This document shows, piece after piece, positions 43,006 to 53,206 of a stretch of DNA of 64,000 nt. Position numbers and translations under genes: made by a program. Location: NCBI GenBank assembly GCA_964370855.1, contig CAYJMF010000003.1, positions 67,830 through 131,829 on the forward strand. The letters run 5' to 3'. Numbering within the stretch: the first letter of the stretch is position 1; each line of letters opens with the position of its first letter. The notes below the pieces were generated by a model. The model was not told where the DNA came from, made no database searches, and was given only the letters and a program-made list of their open reading frames with translations. The DNA comes from JAKLKS01 sp964370855. GTDB lineage: Bacteria; Planctomycetota; JAJSAM01; JAKLKS01.

Positions 43006-44373
43006 ATGAAGCGCCGCTCCCGCGCAGCCGTGCCGCTCGTCGTCGTGATGGCCGCCTTCCTCGCCACGGAGGCCGCCTCCCTCGGCGCCGCCTCGGTGGA
43101 GGAGTTTCCCGCCCTCGTCGAGCGGCTCCGCGCGGGGAAGCCGGCGTTCGCGAAGAGGCAGCAGGACCTCCTCGCCGCCCGCTACGACCTCGCCGACCGC
43201 CCCGCCAGGGGGGCCGCCATGTCCCGCGGGAAGCCGGTGCAGGAGGGGGTGCGCGTGCGCCTCCCGAAGGGCGCCACCTGGGATTCCCTCGCCGCCCTCT
43301 CCCCGGAGGAGATCCGCAGGCAGGGCCTCTGGCCCGCGGGCATGCTCCCCCTCCCCCATCCCCACCACGAGGCGGGGGGGATGGTGTTCCCGCGCACCCT
43401 CATCGACGAGACGAAACGCCTGACCGCCCGCGACCTCGAGCGGTTCGACCTCGACTTCGACATGCCCGACCACTTCCTCCCCGAGTTCCCGGCCCCCCTC
43501 TACCTCACCACCCGCCCCGACCTCGGGGACGTCTCGAAGGGCGCCCTCGTCACCCTCGCCAACTACCACGAGCTCTTCAAGGGCTGCCTCAACACCAAGC
43601 AGCTCGAGGGCCTCCGCCTCCTCGTCACCCCCTTCCCCCAGGCCCAGTTCAACGCCACCGACGACCGCCGGAGCCTCCTCCCCCACCTCGGCGTCTCCTG
43701 CTTCGACTGCCACGCCAACGGGCACACCGATGCCGCCACCCACACCGTCGGCGACATCCGGCCCAACGAGAACCGCCACCGCATCGACACACCGTCGCTG
43801 CGCGGCGTGAACGTCCAGCGCCTCTTCGGATCGCAGAGGGCCCTCAAGACCGTGGAGGACTTCACGGAGTTCGAGCAGAGGGCCGCCTACTTCGACGGGG
43901 AGCCGGACCAGGCGGCGCGGAAGGGGACGAACGTGCTCGACCGCGGGAGCCAGGTGCAGGCCATGGCGGAGTTCCAGGAGCTCCTCGACTTCCCGCCGGC
44001 GCCGAAGCTCGGCGTCCTCGGCAGGCTCGTGCCGGCGAAGGCGACGGAGGAGGAGCTGCGCGGGGAGCGGCTCTTCAACGGGAAGGCGCAGTGCGCGGCC
44101 TGCCACGCGCCTCCCTACTACACCGACAACCTCATGCACAACCTGCGCGTGGAACGCTTCCACGAGCCGGTCCTCGTCAACGGGCGCCTGGCGTCGGGGG
44201 ACGGCCCCATCAAGACCTTCCCGCTCCGCGGCGTGAAGGACTCCCCTCCCTACCTCCACGACGGCCGCCTCCTCACGCTGGAGGACACGGTGGAGTTCTT
44301 CAACCTCGTCCTGGAGCTCCGGCTCGACGCGGCGGAGAAGCGGGACCTGGTCGCCTTCCTGCGGACGCTGTAG
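43006..44373 (+). CDS. Di-heme cytochrome c peroxidase/MauG-like protein
   Basis: A 455-aa periplasmic protein with a signal peptide (AAVPLVVVMAAFLATEAASL). Two c-type heme sites are present: CFDCH in GVSCFDCHANGHT and CAACH in KAQCAACHAPPYY. A typical C-terminal peroxidase-family stretch follows (GVKDSPPYLHDGRLLTLEDT). The ATG at 43006 is chosen because the longer frame upstream is the shadow of the previous gene. The family reduces peroxide or oxidises proteins using cytochrome electrons; the substrate here is not defined. It is monocistronic, ended by the hairpin at 44396. Confidence 0.85.
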   Translation: MKRRSRAAVPLVVVMAAFLATEAASLGAASVEEFPALVERLRAGKPAFAKRQQDLLAARYDLADRPARGAAMSRGKPVQEGVRVRLPKGATWDSLAALSPEEIRRQGLWPAGMLPLPHPHHEAGGMVFPRTLIDETKRLTARDLERFDLDFDMPDHFLPEFPAPLYLTTRPDLGDVSKGALVTLANYHELFKGCLNTKQLEGLRLLVTPFPQAQFNATDDRRSLLPHLGVSCFDCHANGHTDAATHTVGDIRPNENRHRIDTPSLRGVNVQRLFGSQRALKTVEDFTEFEQRAAYFDGEPDQAARKGTNVLDRGSQVQAMAEFQELLDFPPAPKLGVLGRLVPAKATEEELRGERLFNGKAQCAACHAPPYYTDNLMHNLRVERFHEPVLVNGRLASGDGPIKTFPLRGVKDSPPYLHDGRLLTLEDTVEFFNLVLELRLDAAEKRDLVAFLRTL

Positions 44374-44395
44374 CGCGGCGCTCCGGGCACGGAAA

Positions 44396-44429
44396 GGCCC
44401 CCGTCCCGCCTCGCGGCGGAACGGGGGCC
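44396..44429. terminator. Strong GC hairpin between convergent genes
   Basis: A 15-bp stem (GGCCCCCGTCCCGCC pairing with GGCGGAACGGGGGCC, one mismatch) with a TCGC loop. It lies between the convergent ends at 44373 and 44446 and probably stops transcription from both sides. No T-tract is present. Confidence 0.6.
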
Positions 44430-44445
44430 CGGTGCGTCCGACCGG

Positions 44446-45090
44446 TTAGCGAGGGAGCGCGCCGGAGGTGATGGCGATGGACGTCGCGACGAGGCTGGAG
44501 CGGATGGAGACGGACCTCTCGTCGAGGTCCTCGTTGGAGTCGCGCGCCTTCTCGGAGAACTTCTCCGCGCTGGCGATGCCATTCTGCGACAGGTCGTTGG
44601 AGATCACCCGGCGGAGGTCCGACAGGTAGGTGACGAAGCCCGCGGACTCGACCAGCATCTCGTCGGCGTCCTTCACCGTGTCCTGGAAGTCGTCGGCGGC
44701 ATCGGAGCGCCGGCTCTGGGAACGCTCGCGCATCTGCTTGTCCTCGTAGGAGAGGTTCTCCTCGCCCCAGGACTGGAAGCGGCGGTGGGCCGTGGCCTTC
44801 ATGACGGCGACGGAGCTGCGGAGGGACTCGTCGGAGGCGATGACCCGGTCCACGGACTTGCTGAAGACCTCGAACTTCGCGGTGAGGTTCTCGGCGGGCT
44901 CGGTCTGGAGCGCCGACATGGAGGCGAAGGCCTCCGTGCGGGAGGCGCCGTACCGGTCCATGGCCGCGACGGTGTCATCGATGCGATCGGCGAGGTCTTC
45001 GGACTTCTGGTACCCCTTGTCGGAAGCGCAGCTCGAGGCGAGAGCGCCCGCCATGACGGCGAGAACGGCGAGAGAGATCGGTGTCCGCAT
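44446..45090 (-). CDS. DUF2959-like lipoprotein
   Basis: A protein of about 214 aa starting MRTPISLAVLAVMAGALASS with a cysteine shortly after (SSCASDKGYQ), a plausible lipoprotein signal. The rest is a charged helical bundle or coiled coil (DRIDDTVAAMDRYGASRTEA; AHRRFQSWGEENLSYEDKQM; FVTYLSDLRRVISNDL), matching the DUF2959 pattern. An ATG 12 bases upstream is an alternative start. Function is unknown; it is probably anchored to the envelope facing the periplasm. Confidence 0.75.
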   Translation of the reverse strand: MRTPISLAVLAVMAGALASSCASDKGYQKSEDLADRIDDTVAAMDRYGASRTEAFASMSALQTEPAENLTAKFEVFSKSVDRVIASDESLRSSVAVMKATAHRRFQSWGEENLSYEDKQMRERSQSRRSDAADDFQDTVKDADEMLVESAGFVTYLSDLRRVISNDLSQNGIASAEKFSEKARDSNEDLDERSVSIRSSLVATSIAITSGALPR

Positions 45091-45258
45091 GCGTGTCTCC
45101 ATTTCTTTCGCGTTCCCAACCAGCGACGCGATGGGGACTACTCTGGACCCGGGCCCCCTTCCCGGCAATGGGGTGCAACCCTACGGGGGGGGAGGGGAGG
45201 GAGGGGGGGGAGGGGAGGGGAGGGGACCCGCACCCCGACCCTCCGGTATCCTCCGGGA

Positions 45259-45978
45259 ATGAACGCCTTCAACGGGGAAGGCCGGGCCGAGGCGCCCCCG
45301 CCACCGGGAGCGGTCCCCCTCCTCGGCGCCGCCGCCGGGGCCGCCGTCGGGGTCGGGGCCTGGGCGGGGATCGCGGCCGTCGCCTCCTTCTGGACCGGGT
45401 TCCTCGCCCTCGGGGTCGGGGCCCTCGCCGGGCTCGGGTCGAGGAGGCTCGGCGGCCGGGGCACCGGCGCCGCGGCGGGGGCGGCGGCGGTGGCGCTGGC
45501 GGCGATCTTCCTCGGGCAGGGGTTCGGCGCGCGGGCGACCCACGCGAGGAACATCGAGGGGGAGATCGCGGCCGTGAACCGCGAGAGGTACGACGATTTC
45601 GCTGCTGCGGCGGCGGACTGGGATCCGGGGCTCCGGGGGGACGAGATCGGGAAGTTCGCCTTCCGCCACGATCTCCTCCCGCCGGGAGGCCTCGGGAGCG
45701 TCGGGGCGCGGGTCGCGGCCTTCCACCGGGAGACCGTCCCCCTCCTCGAGGCGTGGAAGCGGAATCCCCCGGCCTTCGAGGCGTGGCAGGCGGAGCGGCG
45801 CGCGGCGATCCGGGGCGGCGCCTCCCCGTGGCGCGCCTACCTTTCCGCCCCCCTCGACTTCATCTCCCCCCTCGACCTCCTCTGCTGGCTCCTCGGCCTC
45901 GCCGCCGCCGCGCGCCTCGCCCACGTCCCGCCGCCGCCCCGGACCTTCCGGAAGCACGGGACGAGAGCCGCCGCATGA
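45259..45978 (+). CDS. Membrane protein of unknown function
   Basis: A 239-aa protein with three N-terminal membrane segments (VPLLGAAAGAAVGVGAWAGI; ASFWTGFLALGVGALAGLGS; AAVALAAIFLGQGF). A soluble charged middle follows (IAAVNRERYDDFAAAAADWD), then a final membrane segment (LDLLCWLLGLAAAARLA). Its start is divergent from the DUF2959-like gene. The upstream region 45180-45235 is a G-rich low-complexity run. Confidence 0.6.
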   Translation: MNAFNGEGRAEAPPPPGAVPLLGAAAGAAVGVGAWAGIAAVASFWTGFLALGVGALAGLGSRRLGGRGTGAAAGAAAVALAAIFLGQGFGARATHARNIEGEIAAVNRERYDDFAAAAADWDPGLRGDEIGKFAFRHDLLPPGGLGSVGARVAAFHRETVPLLEAWKRNPPAFEAWQAERRAAIRGGASPWRAYLSAPLDFISPLDLLCWLLGLAAAARLAHVPPPPRTFRKHGTRAAA

Positions 45979-46479
45979 CCCCCGTGGGGAAGGAGAATCC
46001 CGTGCCGAACTCGCCGTTCCTCGCCGAGGCGGGACCGTAGGAGAGGAAGAGGAGTCGAGACGTCCTCCGGCGCAACGAGGGAATCGCAGGGATCGGGACC
46101 CGGGATCTTGGGGGACGGCGTTCATCGTTCGTGTCTTGACAGAACCGGAACTCCGCTAGGGTGCCCGCCGTCCCCCCCTCCCTCGGGCCCCGATCCCGCA
46201 CCCACCGCTCTGGATCCTCCGGGAGATTCGACTCCGCCGCCTCTCCCCTCCTCTGACTTCCTGCGCTCCCGCCGGGGCGGCTGGGGGGCGGTGCCGCTGG
46301 GCGCCGGGGGGGGCCCGGCGCGCGGGGGGGGGCCCGCCCCCCCCGCGGCCGCGGGGGGGCGGCGGGGGGCGGGGGCCCCCCCACGCCCGGGAGAACCCGC
46401 AGGAGACAGCGAGGAGCCCCCCCTCCCCCGCCCTCCGCTCCTCCTCCGCGATTCTCCTCCTGCCCCGTACATTGCGGGG
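45979..46479. other. Spacer with extreme G/C homopolymers
   Basis: No gene is supported. Bases about 46300-46385 consist mostly of G runs and C runs of 6-9 nt, which is prone to assembly error. The final part (46440-46479) leads to the ABC-F gene without a clear Shine-Dalgarno. Confidence 0.5.
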
Positions 46480-48258
46480 ATGAAGGTCCTCCTCCAGGTC
46501 CGGGGCGTCGAGAAGCGGTACGGGTCGTTCTCCGTCCTGCACGACGCCACCGCCGCCTTCGGGGAGGGGATGAAGGTCGGCGTCATGGGCCGCAACGGGG
46601 CCGGCAAGTCCACGCTCTGCCGCATCCTCATCGGCGACGAGGAGCCGGACGCGGGGGAGGTCATCCGGGCGCGGGATCTCCGCCTCGGCTACCTCGCGCA
46701 GCACGACCCCTGGGAGCCCGGGGAATCGGTTCTCTCCTTCCTGCTCCGCCAGACGGAGCTCGACGAGTGGATCGTCGGGCGGGCCGCGGCCCGCTTCGCG
46801 CTCAAGGGGGAGGTGATGGAGAAGGCGGTGGACTCCCTCCCCGGCGGCTTCCGCACCCGCGTCAAGCTCTCCGCCATGATCGCCGCGGATCCGGAGTTCC
46901 TCGTCCTCGACGAGCCCACGAACTTCCTCGACCTCTCGACCCTGCTCCTCCTCCAGGAGTTCCTCGCCGAGTACCGGGGCGCCGCCCTCATCGTCAGCCA
47001 CGACCGGGAGTTCCTCAAGCGCACCTGCACCCACACGCTGGAGGTCGAGCACGGGGAGCTGGTCCTCTTCCCCGGCGACCTCGAGGCCTGGTTCGAGGAG
47101 AAGGAGAAGCGCCTCGAGCTCGCCGCCCGCACCAACGCCGCCATCACCGCCAAGAAGGAGCAGCTCCAGGACTTCATCAACCGCTTCGGGGCGAAGGCGA
47201 CGAAGGCGACCCAGGCGAAGTCCAAGGCGAAGGAGATGGCCCGCCTCAACACCATCGAGATCCGCCACCCCCTCGCCACGGCCCGCATCCGCATCCCCCG
47301 CACCGACGATCGCAAGGGGAACGCCTTCGTGCTGGACGGCCTCTCCATCGGCTACCCCGGGAGGCGCGTCGCCTCGGACATCCACTTCACCGTGGAGCGG
47401 GGGGCGCGCATGGCCATCGTCGGGGACAACGGGCAGGGGAAGACGACCTTCCTCCGCACCCTCGCCGGCGACCTCGAGCCGCTGTCGGGGTCCATCAAGC
47501 GGGGCCACGGGGTGGAGGTCGCCGTCTACGCCCAGCACGTCTACGAGAACCTCGACCCCGAGGACACCGTCCTCTCCCACCTCGAGAAGGGGGCCCCCTT
47601 CTCCCAGACCCGTCAGGACGCGCTGGAGATGGCGGGCTGCTTCCTCTTCAGCGGCGAGGCCGTGCACAAGCCGGTCTCGGTCCTGAGCGGCGGCGAGCGG
47701 GCGCGCCTCTGCCTCGCGGGGCTCCTCCTCCAGGCCAAGCCGGTGCTGCTGCTGGACGAGCCCACCAACCACCTCGACTTCGCCACCGTGGAGGCGCTCG
47801 GCGACGCGCTCCGGACCTTCAACGGGACCGTGCTGTGCATCAGCCACGACCGGACCTTCGTCTCCATGATCGAGGCGGAGATCATCGAGGTCGGCGCCGG
47901 CCACGTGCGGCGGCGGGCGGGGGACTACGGGGACTACGTGGACGCCCTCGAGCGGCGGGTGCGGGCGAGCATCGGCGCCGGCGGGTCGGGGGAGAAGAAG
48001 GAGGGGAAGGGGGCGGCGGACTGGGCCGAGTCGAAGCGCCTGCGCTCGGAGCGGGCGAAGGCGAGGAACGGGCTCGCGAAGGCCGACCAGCGGATGAAGG
48101 CGCTGGAGGCGGAGCGGGACCGGCTGGCGCAGGCCCTCGTCGCGAACCCCGCCGACGCCGGCCTCTACCGGACCCTGCACGAGCGGGAGATCGACCTCCG
48201 GAAGGCCGAGGAGGAGTGGCTCGGCTTCCAGGCGAAGGTGGAGGAGCTGGGGGAGTAG
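46480..48258 (+). CDS. ABC-F family ATPase
   Basis: A 592-aa protein with two ABC cassettes and no membrane domain. Cassette 1 has Walker A GRNGAGKST, a divergent signature (SLPGGFRTRVKLS in place of LSGGQ) and LVLDEPTNFLD. Cassette 2 has GDNGQGKTT, the signature LSGGERARL and LLLDEPTNHLD. Between them is the charged inter-domain linker (about residues 205-270), and the end is a coiled coil (KARNGLAKADQRMKALEAER). ABC-F proteins act on the ribosome in translation control or antibiotic protection; which subtype this is cannot be told. Confidence 0.9.
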   Translation: MKVLLQVRGVEKRYGSFSVLHDATAAFGEGMKVGVMGRNGAGKSTLCRILIGDEEPDAGEVIRARDLRLGYLAQHDPWEPGESVLSFLLRQTELDEWIVGRAAARFALKGEVMEKAVDSLPGGFRTRVKLSAMIAADPEFLVLDEPTNFLDLSTLLLLQEFLAEYRGAALIVSHDREFLKRTCTHTLEVEHGELVLFPGDLEAWFEEKEKRLELAARTNAAITAKKEQLQDFINRFGAKATKATQAKSKAKEMARLNTIEIRHPLATARIRIPRTDDRKGNAFVLDGLSIGYPGRRVASDIHFTVERGARMAIVGDNGQGKTTFLRTLAGDLEPLSGSIKRGHGVEVAVYAQHVYENLDPEDTVLSHLEKGAPFSQTRQDALEMAGCFLFSGEAVHKPVSVLSGGERARLCLAGLLLQAKPVLLLDEPTNHLDFATVEALGDALRTFNGTVLCISHDRTFVSMIEAEIIEVGAGHVRRRAGDYGDYVDALERRVRASIGAGGSGEKKEGKGAADWAESKRLRSERAKARNGLAKADQRMKALEAERDRLAQALVANPADAGLYRTLHEREIDLRKAEEEWLGFQAKVEELGE

Positions 48259-48275
48259 GAGCGGCGGGGAGGGGC

Positions 48276-48881
48276 CTACAGCCAGCCATCCGCCGCCGGG
48301 GGGGGGCCGGCGTCGCAGGCGGCCCTGGCGCGGGCGGCGGCCTCGCGGGCCTCCTTCACGGCGGCCACGAGGGTCGCGGCGTCCTTCTTCGCGATGGCCG
48401 ACTGCATGGCGGCGAGGGCGGCGTCCACGGCGACGAGCTCCGCGGAGACCCTGGCCGGGATGTCGGCGAGGGCGTTGACCCGGTCCTCGGCCTCGTTGAG
48501 CTTGCGCTGCACGGCCATCACCTTCTGGGCGATCTCGATGCGGCCGAGGATCTCCTGGCGGGTGGAGGGCTTCTCGAGGAAGTCGTCGCAGCCGGCCCGC
48601 AGCGCGTCGAGCTTCGCCTCCTGGCCGGCCTTCCCCGTGACGAGGATGATGTAGGCGTGGGCGATCCCGGCGTCGGCGCGGACGGCGCGGATGAGCTCGA
48701 TGCCGGTCATCCCCGGCATCTCGACGTCGGAGAGGATGATGTCGGGCTTGCGGTTCCGCGCCTGGGAGAGCCCCGTCTCGCCGTTGGCGGCGAGGAAGAC
48801 GTCGTGCCCCTCGAGGCGGATCATGGTCTCGAGGAGGGTCCGGAAGTCGATGTCGTCCTCGACGATGAGGATTCGGGGCAC
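48276..48881 (-). CDS. Response regulator with helical C-terminal extension
   Basis: A 201-aa protein from a GTG at 48881 with GGGAGG upstream. The receiver domain spans residues 1-120: acidic pocket in RILIVEDDIDF, phospho-acceptor Asp in DIILSDVEMPGMTG, Thr/Lys switch in ILVTGKAG and DFLEKP. The C-terminal 75 residues are an Ala-rich helical segment (VAAVKEAREAAARARAAC) with no DNA-binding or enzymatic domain, so it likely signals by protein contact. No sensor kinase is adjacent. It converges with the ABC-F gene. Confidence 0.85.
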   Translation of the reverse strand: MPRILIVEDDIDFRTLLETMIRLEGHDVFLAANGETGLSQARNRKPDIILSDVEMPGMTGIELIRAVRADAGIAHAYIILVTGKAGQEAKLDALRAGCDDFLEKPSTRQEILGRIEIAQKVMAVQRKLNEAEDRVNALADIPARVSAELVAVDAALAAMQSAIAKKDAATLVAAVKEAREAAARARAACDAGPPPAADGWL

Positions 48882-49013
48882 GGAACTTCCCTCCCTGGGG
48901 AGCCGGATCCCGGCACGGCGCCTGCCGCCGCGGCGGGCCCGACGGGGCCCGCTCTCCTCCACCTGCTGATCCTATCGTCCGGAGGGCCCCGGCGCCGCAG
49001 GGTGGCCGGGCGG

Positions 49014-49132
49014 GGCGCCATACCGAACCCGACCCAGATTGGCGGCGGAGGGGGGGCGAGCCATTATCGTCTGGGGAGAATGGTCCCCGTCCCCCCTCCG
49101 CCGCCAATCTGGGTCGGGTTCGGTATGGCGCC
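49014..49132. repeat. Type A palindromic element: 42-bp perfect inverted repeat
   Basis: The left arm 49014-49055 (starting GGCGCCATACCGAACCCGAC) is the exact reverse complement of the right arm 49091-49132, separated by 35 bp. It lies between the divergent starts of the response regulator and the hydantoinase; the right arm ends 6 bp before the GTG at 49139. The RNA would fold as a very stable hairpin over the translation start. It is not related in sequence to the two type B elements. Confidence 0.9.
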
Positions 49133-49138
49133 GTCGCC

Positions 49139-52100
49139 GTGACCTGGCGGCTGTTCGTGGACGTGGGAGGGACCTTCACCGACGGGCTCGCCCTCGGGCC
49201 GGGAGGGGAGATCCGCCGGGCCAAGGTCCTGAGCCACGGGGCGCTGCGGGGCGTGGTGGAGGCGCGGGTCGGCCCCCGGACCCTCCGCGTGCGTTGCGGG
49301 GCCCCCCTCCCGGCGGGGTTCCTCGCGGGGACGGGGATCCGGCTCCTCGGGGGGGAGGACGGGGAGGTCGCGGTCCTCGCCCACGGGGAGGACGGCACCG
49401 TGACGCTCTCCGCCGACGCCCCCGCCGGCGCCCTCCCCGGCACCCCCTTCGAGGCCCGCTCCGGGGAGGAGGCGCCGGTGCTGGCGGCGCGGCTCCTGAC
49501 GGGGACCCTGCCGGGGAGGCCGCTCCCGCCCCTTTCCATGCGCCTGGCCACGACACGGGGGACCAACGCCCTGCTGGAGCGGCGGTTCCCGCCCGTGGCG
49601 GCCTTCCTGACGGAGGGCCACGGCGACCTCCTCGAGATCGGCACGCAGCAGCGGCCCGACCTCTTCGCGCTCCGGGTGGAGAAGCCGCTCCCCCTCCACG
49701 CCGCCGTCTTCGAGGTGCCGGGGCGGCTCGACGCCGCGGGCCGGGAGGTCCGCCCCCTCGACCTCGCCGCCGTCCGCGCCGGGGCCCGCCGCCTGCGGGA
49801 GGAGGGCTTCGCCTCCGCCGCCGTCGCCCTCCTCCACTCCCACCGCGACCCCTCCCACGAGCGGGCCGTCGGGGCGGCGCTCCGCGGAGAGGGGTTCACG
49901 ACGGTGGTCCTCTCCGCGGACCTCGACCCCTTCCCCGGCATCCTCGGGCGGGCGACGACGGCCGTCGTGGAGGCCTGCCTCGCCCCGGTCCTCGGCGCCT
50001 ACGTCGCGGAGGTGCGCGCCGGCCTCGGCGGCGCCCCGCTCCACCTCATGACCAGCGCCGGCGGCCTCGTGCGGGCCGGGGATTTCCGCGCCGTGGACGG
50101 GCTCCTCAGCGGCCCCGCGGCGGGGGTCGTGGGCGCGGCGCGGGCGGGGAGGAGGGCCTGGTTCCCGCGGGTGCTCGGCTTCGACATGGGAGGGACGAGC
50201 ACCGACGTGGCCCGCTTCGACGGGGAGCCGGAGATCCTCTTCGAGCACGGGGTCGGCGACGCCCGCCTCCGCGCCCCGGCCCTGGCCGTGGAGACCGTGG
50301 CCGCGGGAGGGGGATCCGTCTGCTCCGTCGCCGGGGGGGGGCGGCTCGTCGTCGGTCCGGAGAGCGCCGGCGCACGGCCGGGGCCGGCCTGCTACGGGGC
50401 CGGGGGGCCCCTCACCTTGACCGACGTCAACCTCCTCCTCGGGCGGCTCGCCCCGGACCGCTTCGAGATCCCCCTGGATCCCGCCGCCGCGGAGGCGGCC
50501 CTCGGGAGGGTGCTCGAAGCCCTCCGCGCGGCCGGCGGGGGCGACCCCGGGGCGGAGGAGGTGCTCGAGGGGTTCCTCGCCATCGCCGAGGAGCGCATGG
50601 CCGGGGCCATCGGCTCGGTGTCGGTGCGCCGGGGGTTCGACCCCGCGGACCACGCGCTGGTCGCCTTCGGCGGGGCCGGGGGCCAGCACGCCTGCGCCGT
50701 GGCGGATCGCCTGGGCATGGGGACCGTCGTCGTGCCCCCGGAGGCGGGCCTCCTCAGCGCCCGGGGGCTGGCGGCGGCGCGGGTGGAGCGGTTCGCGGGG
50801 CGCCAGGTGCTGCGCCCCCTCGCGGAGGCGGGGCCGGAACTCCCGGCCCTGCTGGCGGAGCTCGGCGCCGGGGCCGCGGCGGCGGTGGCGGCGGAGGGGA
50901 TCCCGGCGGAGGCCGTGGAGGTGCGGCGGCGGATCATCGAGATGCGCTTCGCGGGGCAGGACGCGGGGCTTCCCGTGGAGGTCGCGGATCCGGCGCGGTG
51001 CGGGGAGGCGTTCCTCGAGCGCTACCGCTCCACCTTCGGCGAACCGCCGGCGGGGCGGGCCGTCGAGGTCGTGGCGGCGCGGGTCGTCGCCGCGGCGCGG
51101 GCGGAGGAGGAGCCCCCCGCGCCTCCCTCCCCTCCCCCCTTCGAGGCTTCCCCCGCGGGGAGCGCCCGGGCCTGGATCGGGGGGCGGCCCGAGGAGGCGG
51201 CCCGCTTCGATCGGGAGGCGCTCGCGCCGGGGGCGCGCCTGGCCGGCCCCGCGGTGGTGGCGGAGCGGTTCGGGACGACGGTGGTGCGGCGGGGGTGGAC
51301 CCTCGCGGTGGACGGGGAGGGGGCGCTGGTGCTCCGGCGGGACGGCGGCGCGGGCGGGGCGGCGGCGGCTTGCGCGGGCGCGTCCGTCCGTGGGAGGCCC
51401 GAGGCGGCGGAGCGGGAGCTCTTCACCCACCGGTTCGAGGCCGTGGCCCGGGAGATGGGCGAGATGCTGCGGCGCACGGCGGTCTCCGTGAACGTGAAGG
51501 AGCGGCTCGACTTCTCCTGCGCCGTGCTCGACCCCGCGGGGTTCCTCGTGGTGAACGCCCCCCACATCCCCGTGCACCTCGGGTCGCTGGGGCTCTGCGT
51601 CCGGACCGTGGCGGCGGCGGCGCGGCCGGGGCCCGGGGACGTGGTCGTCGTCAACCACCCGGCCTTCGGGGGGAGCCACCTCCCCGACGTGACGGTGCTG
51701 GAGGCCGTCGCCGACGACGCGGGCGAGCCCCTCGGCTTCGTCGCGGCGAGGGCCCACCACGCCGAGATCGGCGGCATCCGGCCGGGGTCGCTCCCGACGG
51801 ACGCGCGCTCGCTGGCCGAGGAGGGGGTGGTGATCCCGCCGACCTTCGCGGTGCGGGGGGGGCGGGCGCGGTGGGAGGCGATCCGCGCCCTCCTCCTCGG
51901 GGGGCCCCATCCGACGCGGGCCGTGGAGGACAACATGGCCGACCTCCGCGCCGCGGCGGCGGCCTGCCGGCGGGGGGCGGAGGCGCTGCGGGCGCTCGCG
52001 CGGGCCCACGGGAGCGGGACGGTGCTGCGGCGCATGGGGACCCTCCAGGACCTCGCCGCGGAGCTCGCCGGGGCGGCCCTGGCGCGGCTCGGGGAAGGGC

Positions 52101-52929
52101 GGCGGGAGGCGGAGGAGCGGCTCGACGACGGGACCCCCGTCCGCGTCGCCGTGGAGGTGCGGGAGGGGCGGGCGCGCATCGACTTCACGGGCTCCGGGCC
52201 CGTGCATCACGGGTGCCTCAACGCGACGCCTGCGGTGGTGCGGAGCGCCGTGCTCTACGCCGTGCGCCTGCTGGTGGACCGGCCGCTCCCCCTCAACGAG
52301 GGGCTGCTGCGGCGCGTGGAGGTCGTCCTTCCGGAGGGGTTCCTCAATCCCCCCTTCCCGGCGGACCCGGCCCTCTGCCCCGCCGTCGTCGGGGGGAACG
52401 TGGAGACGAGCCAGCGGCTCGTGGACGCGCTGCTCTCCGCCTTCGGGGCGGCGGCGGCGAGCCAGGGGACCATGAACAACCTCGCCTTCGGGAACGGGCG
52501 GTTCGGGTTCTACGAGACCGTGGGCGGCGGCACCGGGGCGGGGCCCGGGTTCCACGGGGCCTCGGCGGTGCACAGCCACATGACCAACACGCGCATCACC
52601 GACGCCGAGGTGCTGGAGGCGCGCTGTCCCGTGCGCGTGGAGCGCTTCGCGGTGCGGCGCGGGAGCGGCGGCGCGGGGCGGTGGCGGGGCGGGGACGGGA
52701 TCCTGCGGGAGCTCCTGTTCCTCGAGGAGTGCGAGGTCTCCTTCCTCGGCGAGCGGCGGCGGGCCGGTCCACCGGGGATGGAGGGCGGGGGGGCCGGGGC
52801 GCCGGGCCGGCAGCGCGTCGTGCGGGCCGACGGGACCGTCGAGGAGCTCCCCGGCGCGGCCTCGGTCACCCTGCGCACCGGCGACCGCTTCCTCCTCGAA
52901 ACCCCCGGCGGCGGGGGGTGGGGGGGGGA
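49139..52929 (+). CDS. Fused hydantoinase A/B (5-oxoprolinase-type), 3' end lost at an assembly gap
   Basis: About 1263 aa are readable. Residues 1-680 form the HyuA ATPase-like half (LFVDVGGTFTDGL; LATTRGTNALLERRF; FDMGGTSTDVARFDG; VAFGGAGGQHACAVAD). Residues about 755-1260 are the HyuB half (MLRRTAVSVNVKERLDFSCA; VNHPAFGGSHLPDV; HHAEIGGIRPGSLP; GNVETSQRLVD). The family hydrolyses 5-oxoproline or hydantoins with ATP. The readable part ends at LLETPGGGGWG, the usual C-terminus, so only the stop codon is missing; G-runs and the N gap follow. The GTG start abuts the type A palindrome. Confidence 0.9.
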
Positions 52930-53184
<255 letters not shown>

Positions 53185-53206
53185 CCCCCCTCACCCCTCC
53201 CCTCCC

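Noticed and set aside
46300..46385. G/C-run region as a regulatory G-quadruplex
   Set aside because: Homopolymer runs of both G and C in this assembly occur next to gaps and edges, so an artefact is more likely.
46156..49941. A 1261-codon minus-strand frame from the ABC-F gene into the hydantoinase
   Set aside because: It crosses several real genes and a palindrome and is low-complexity; purely a product of high GC.
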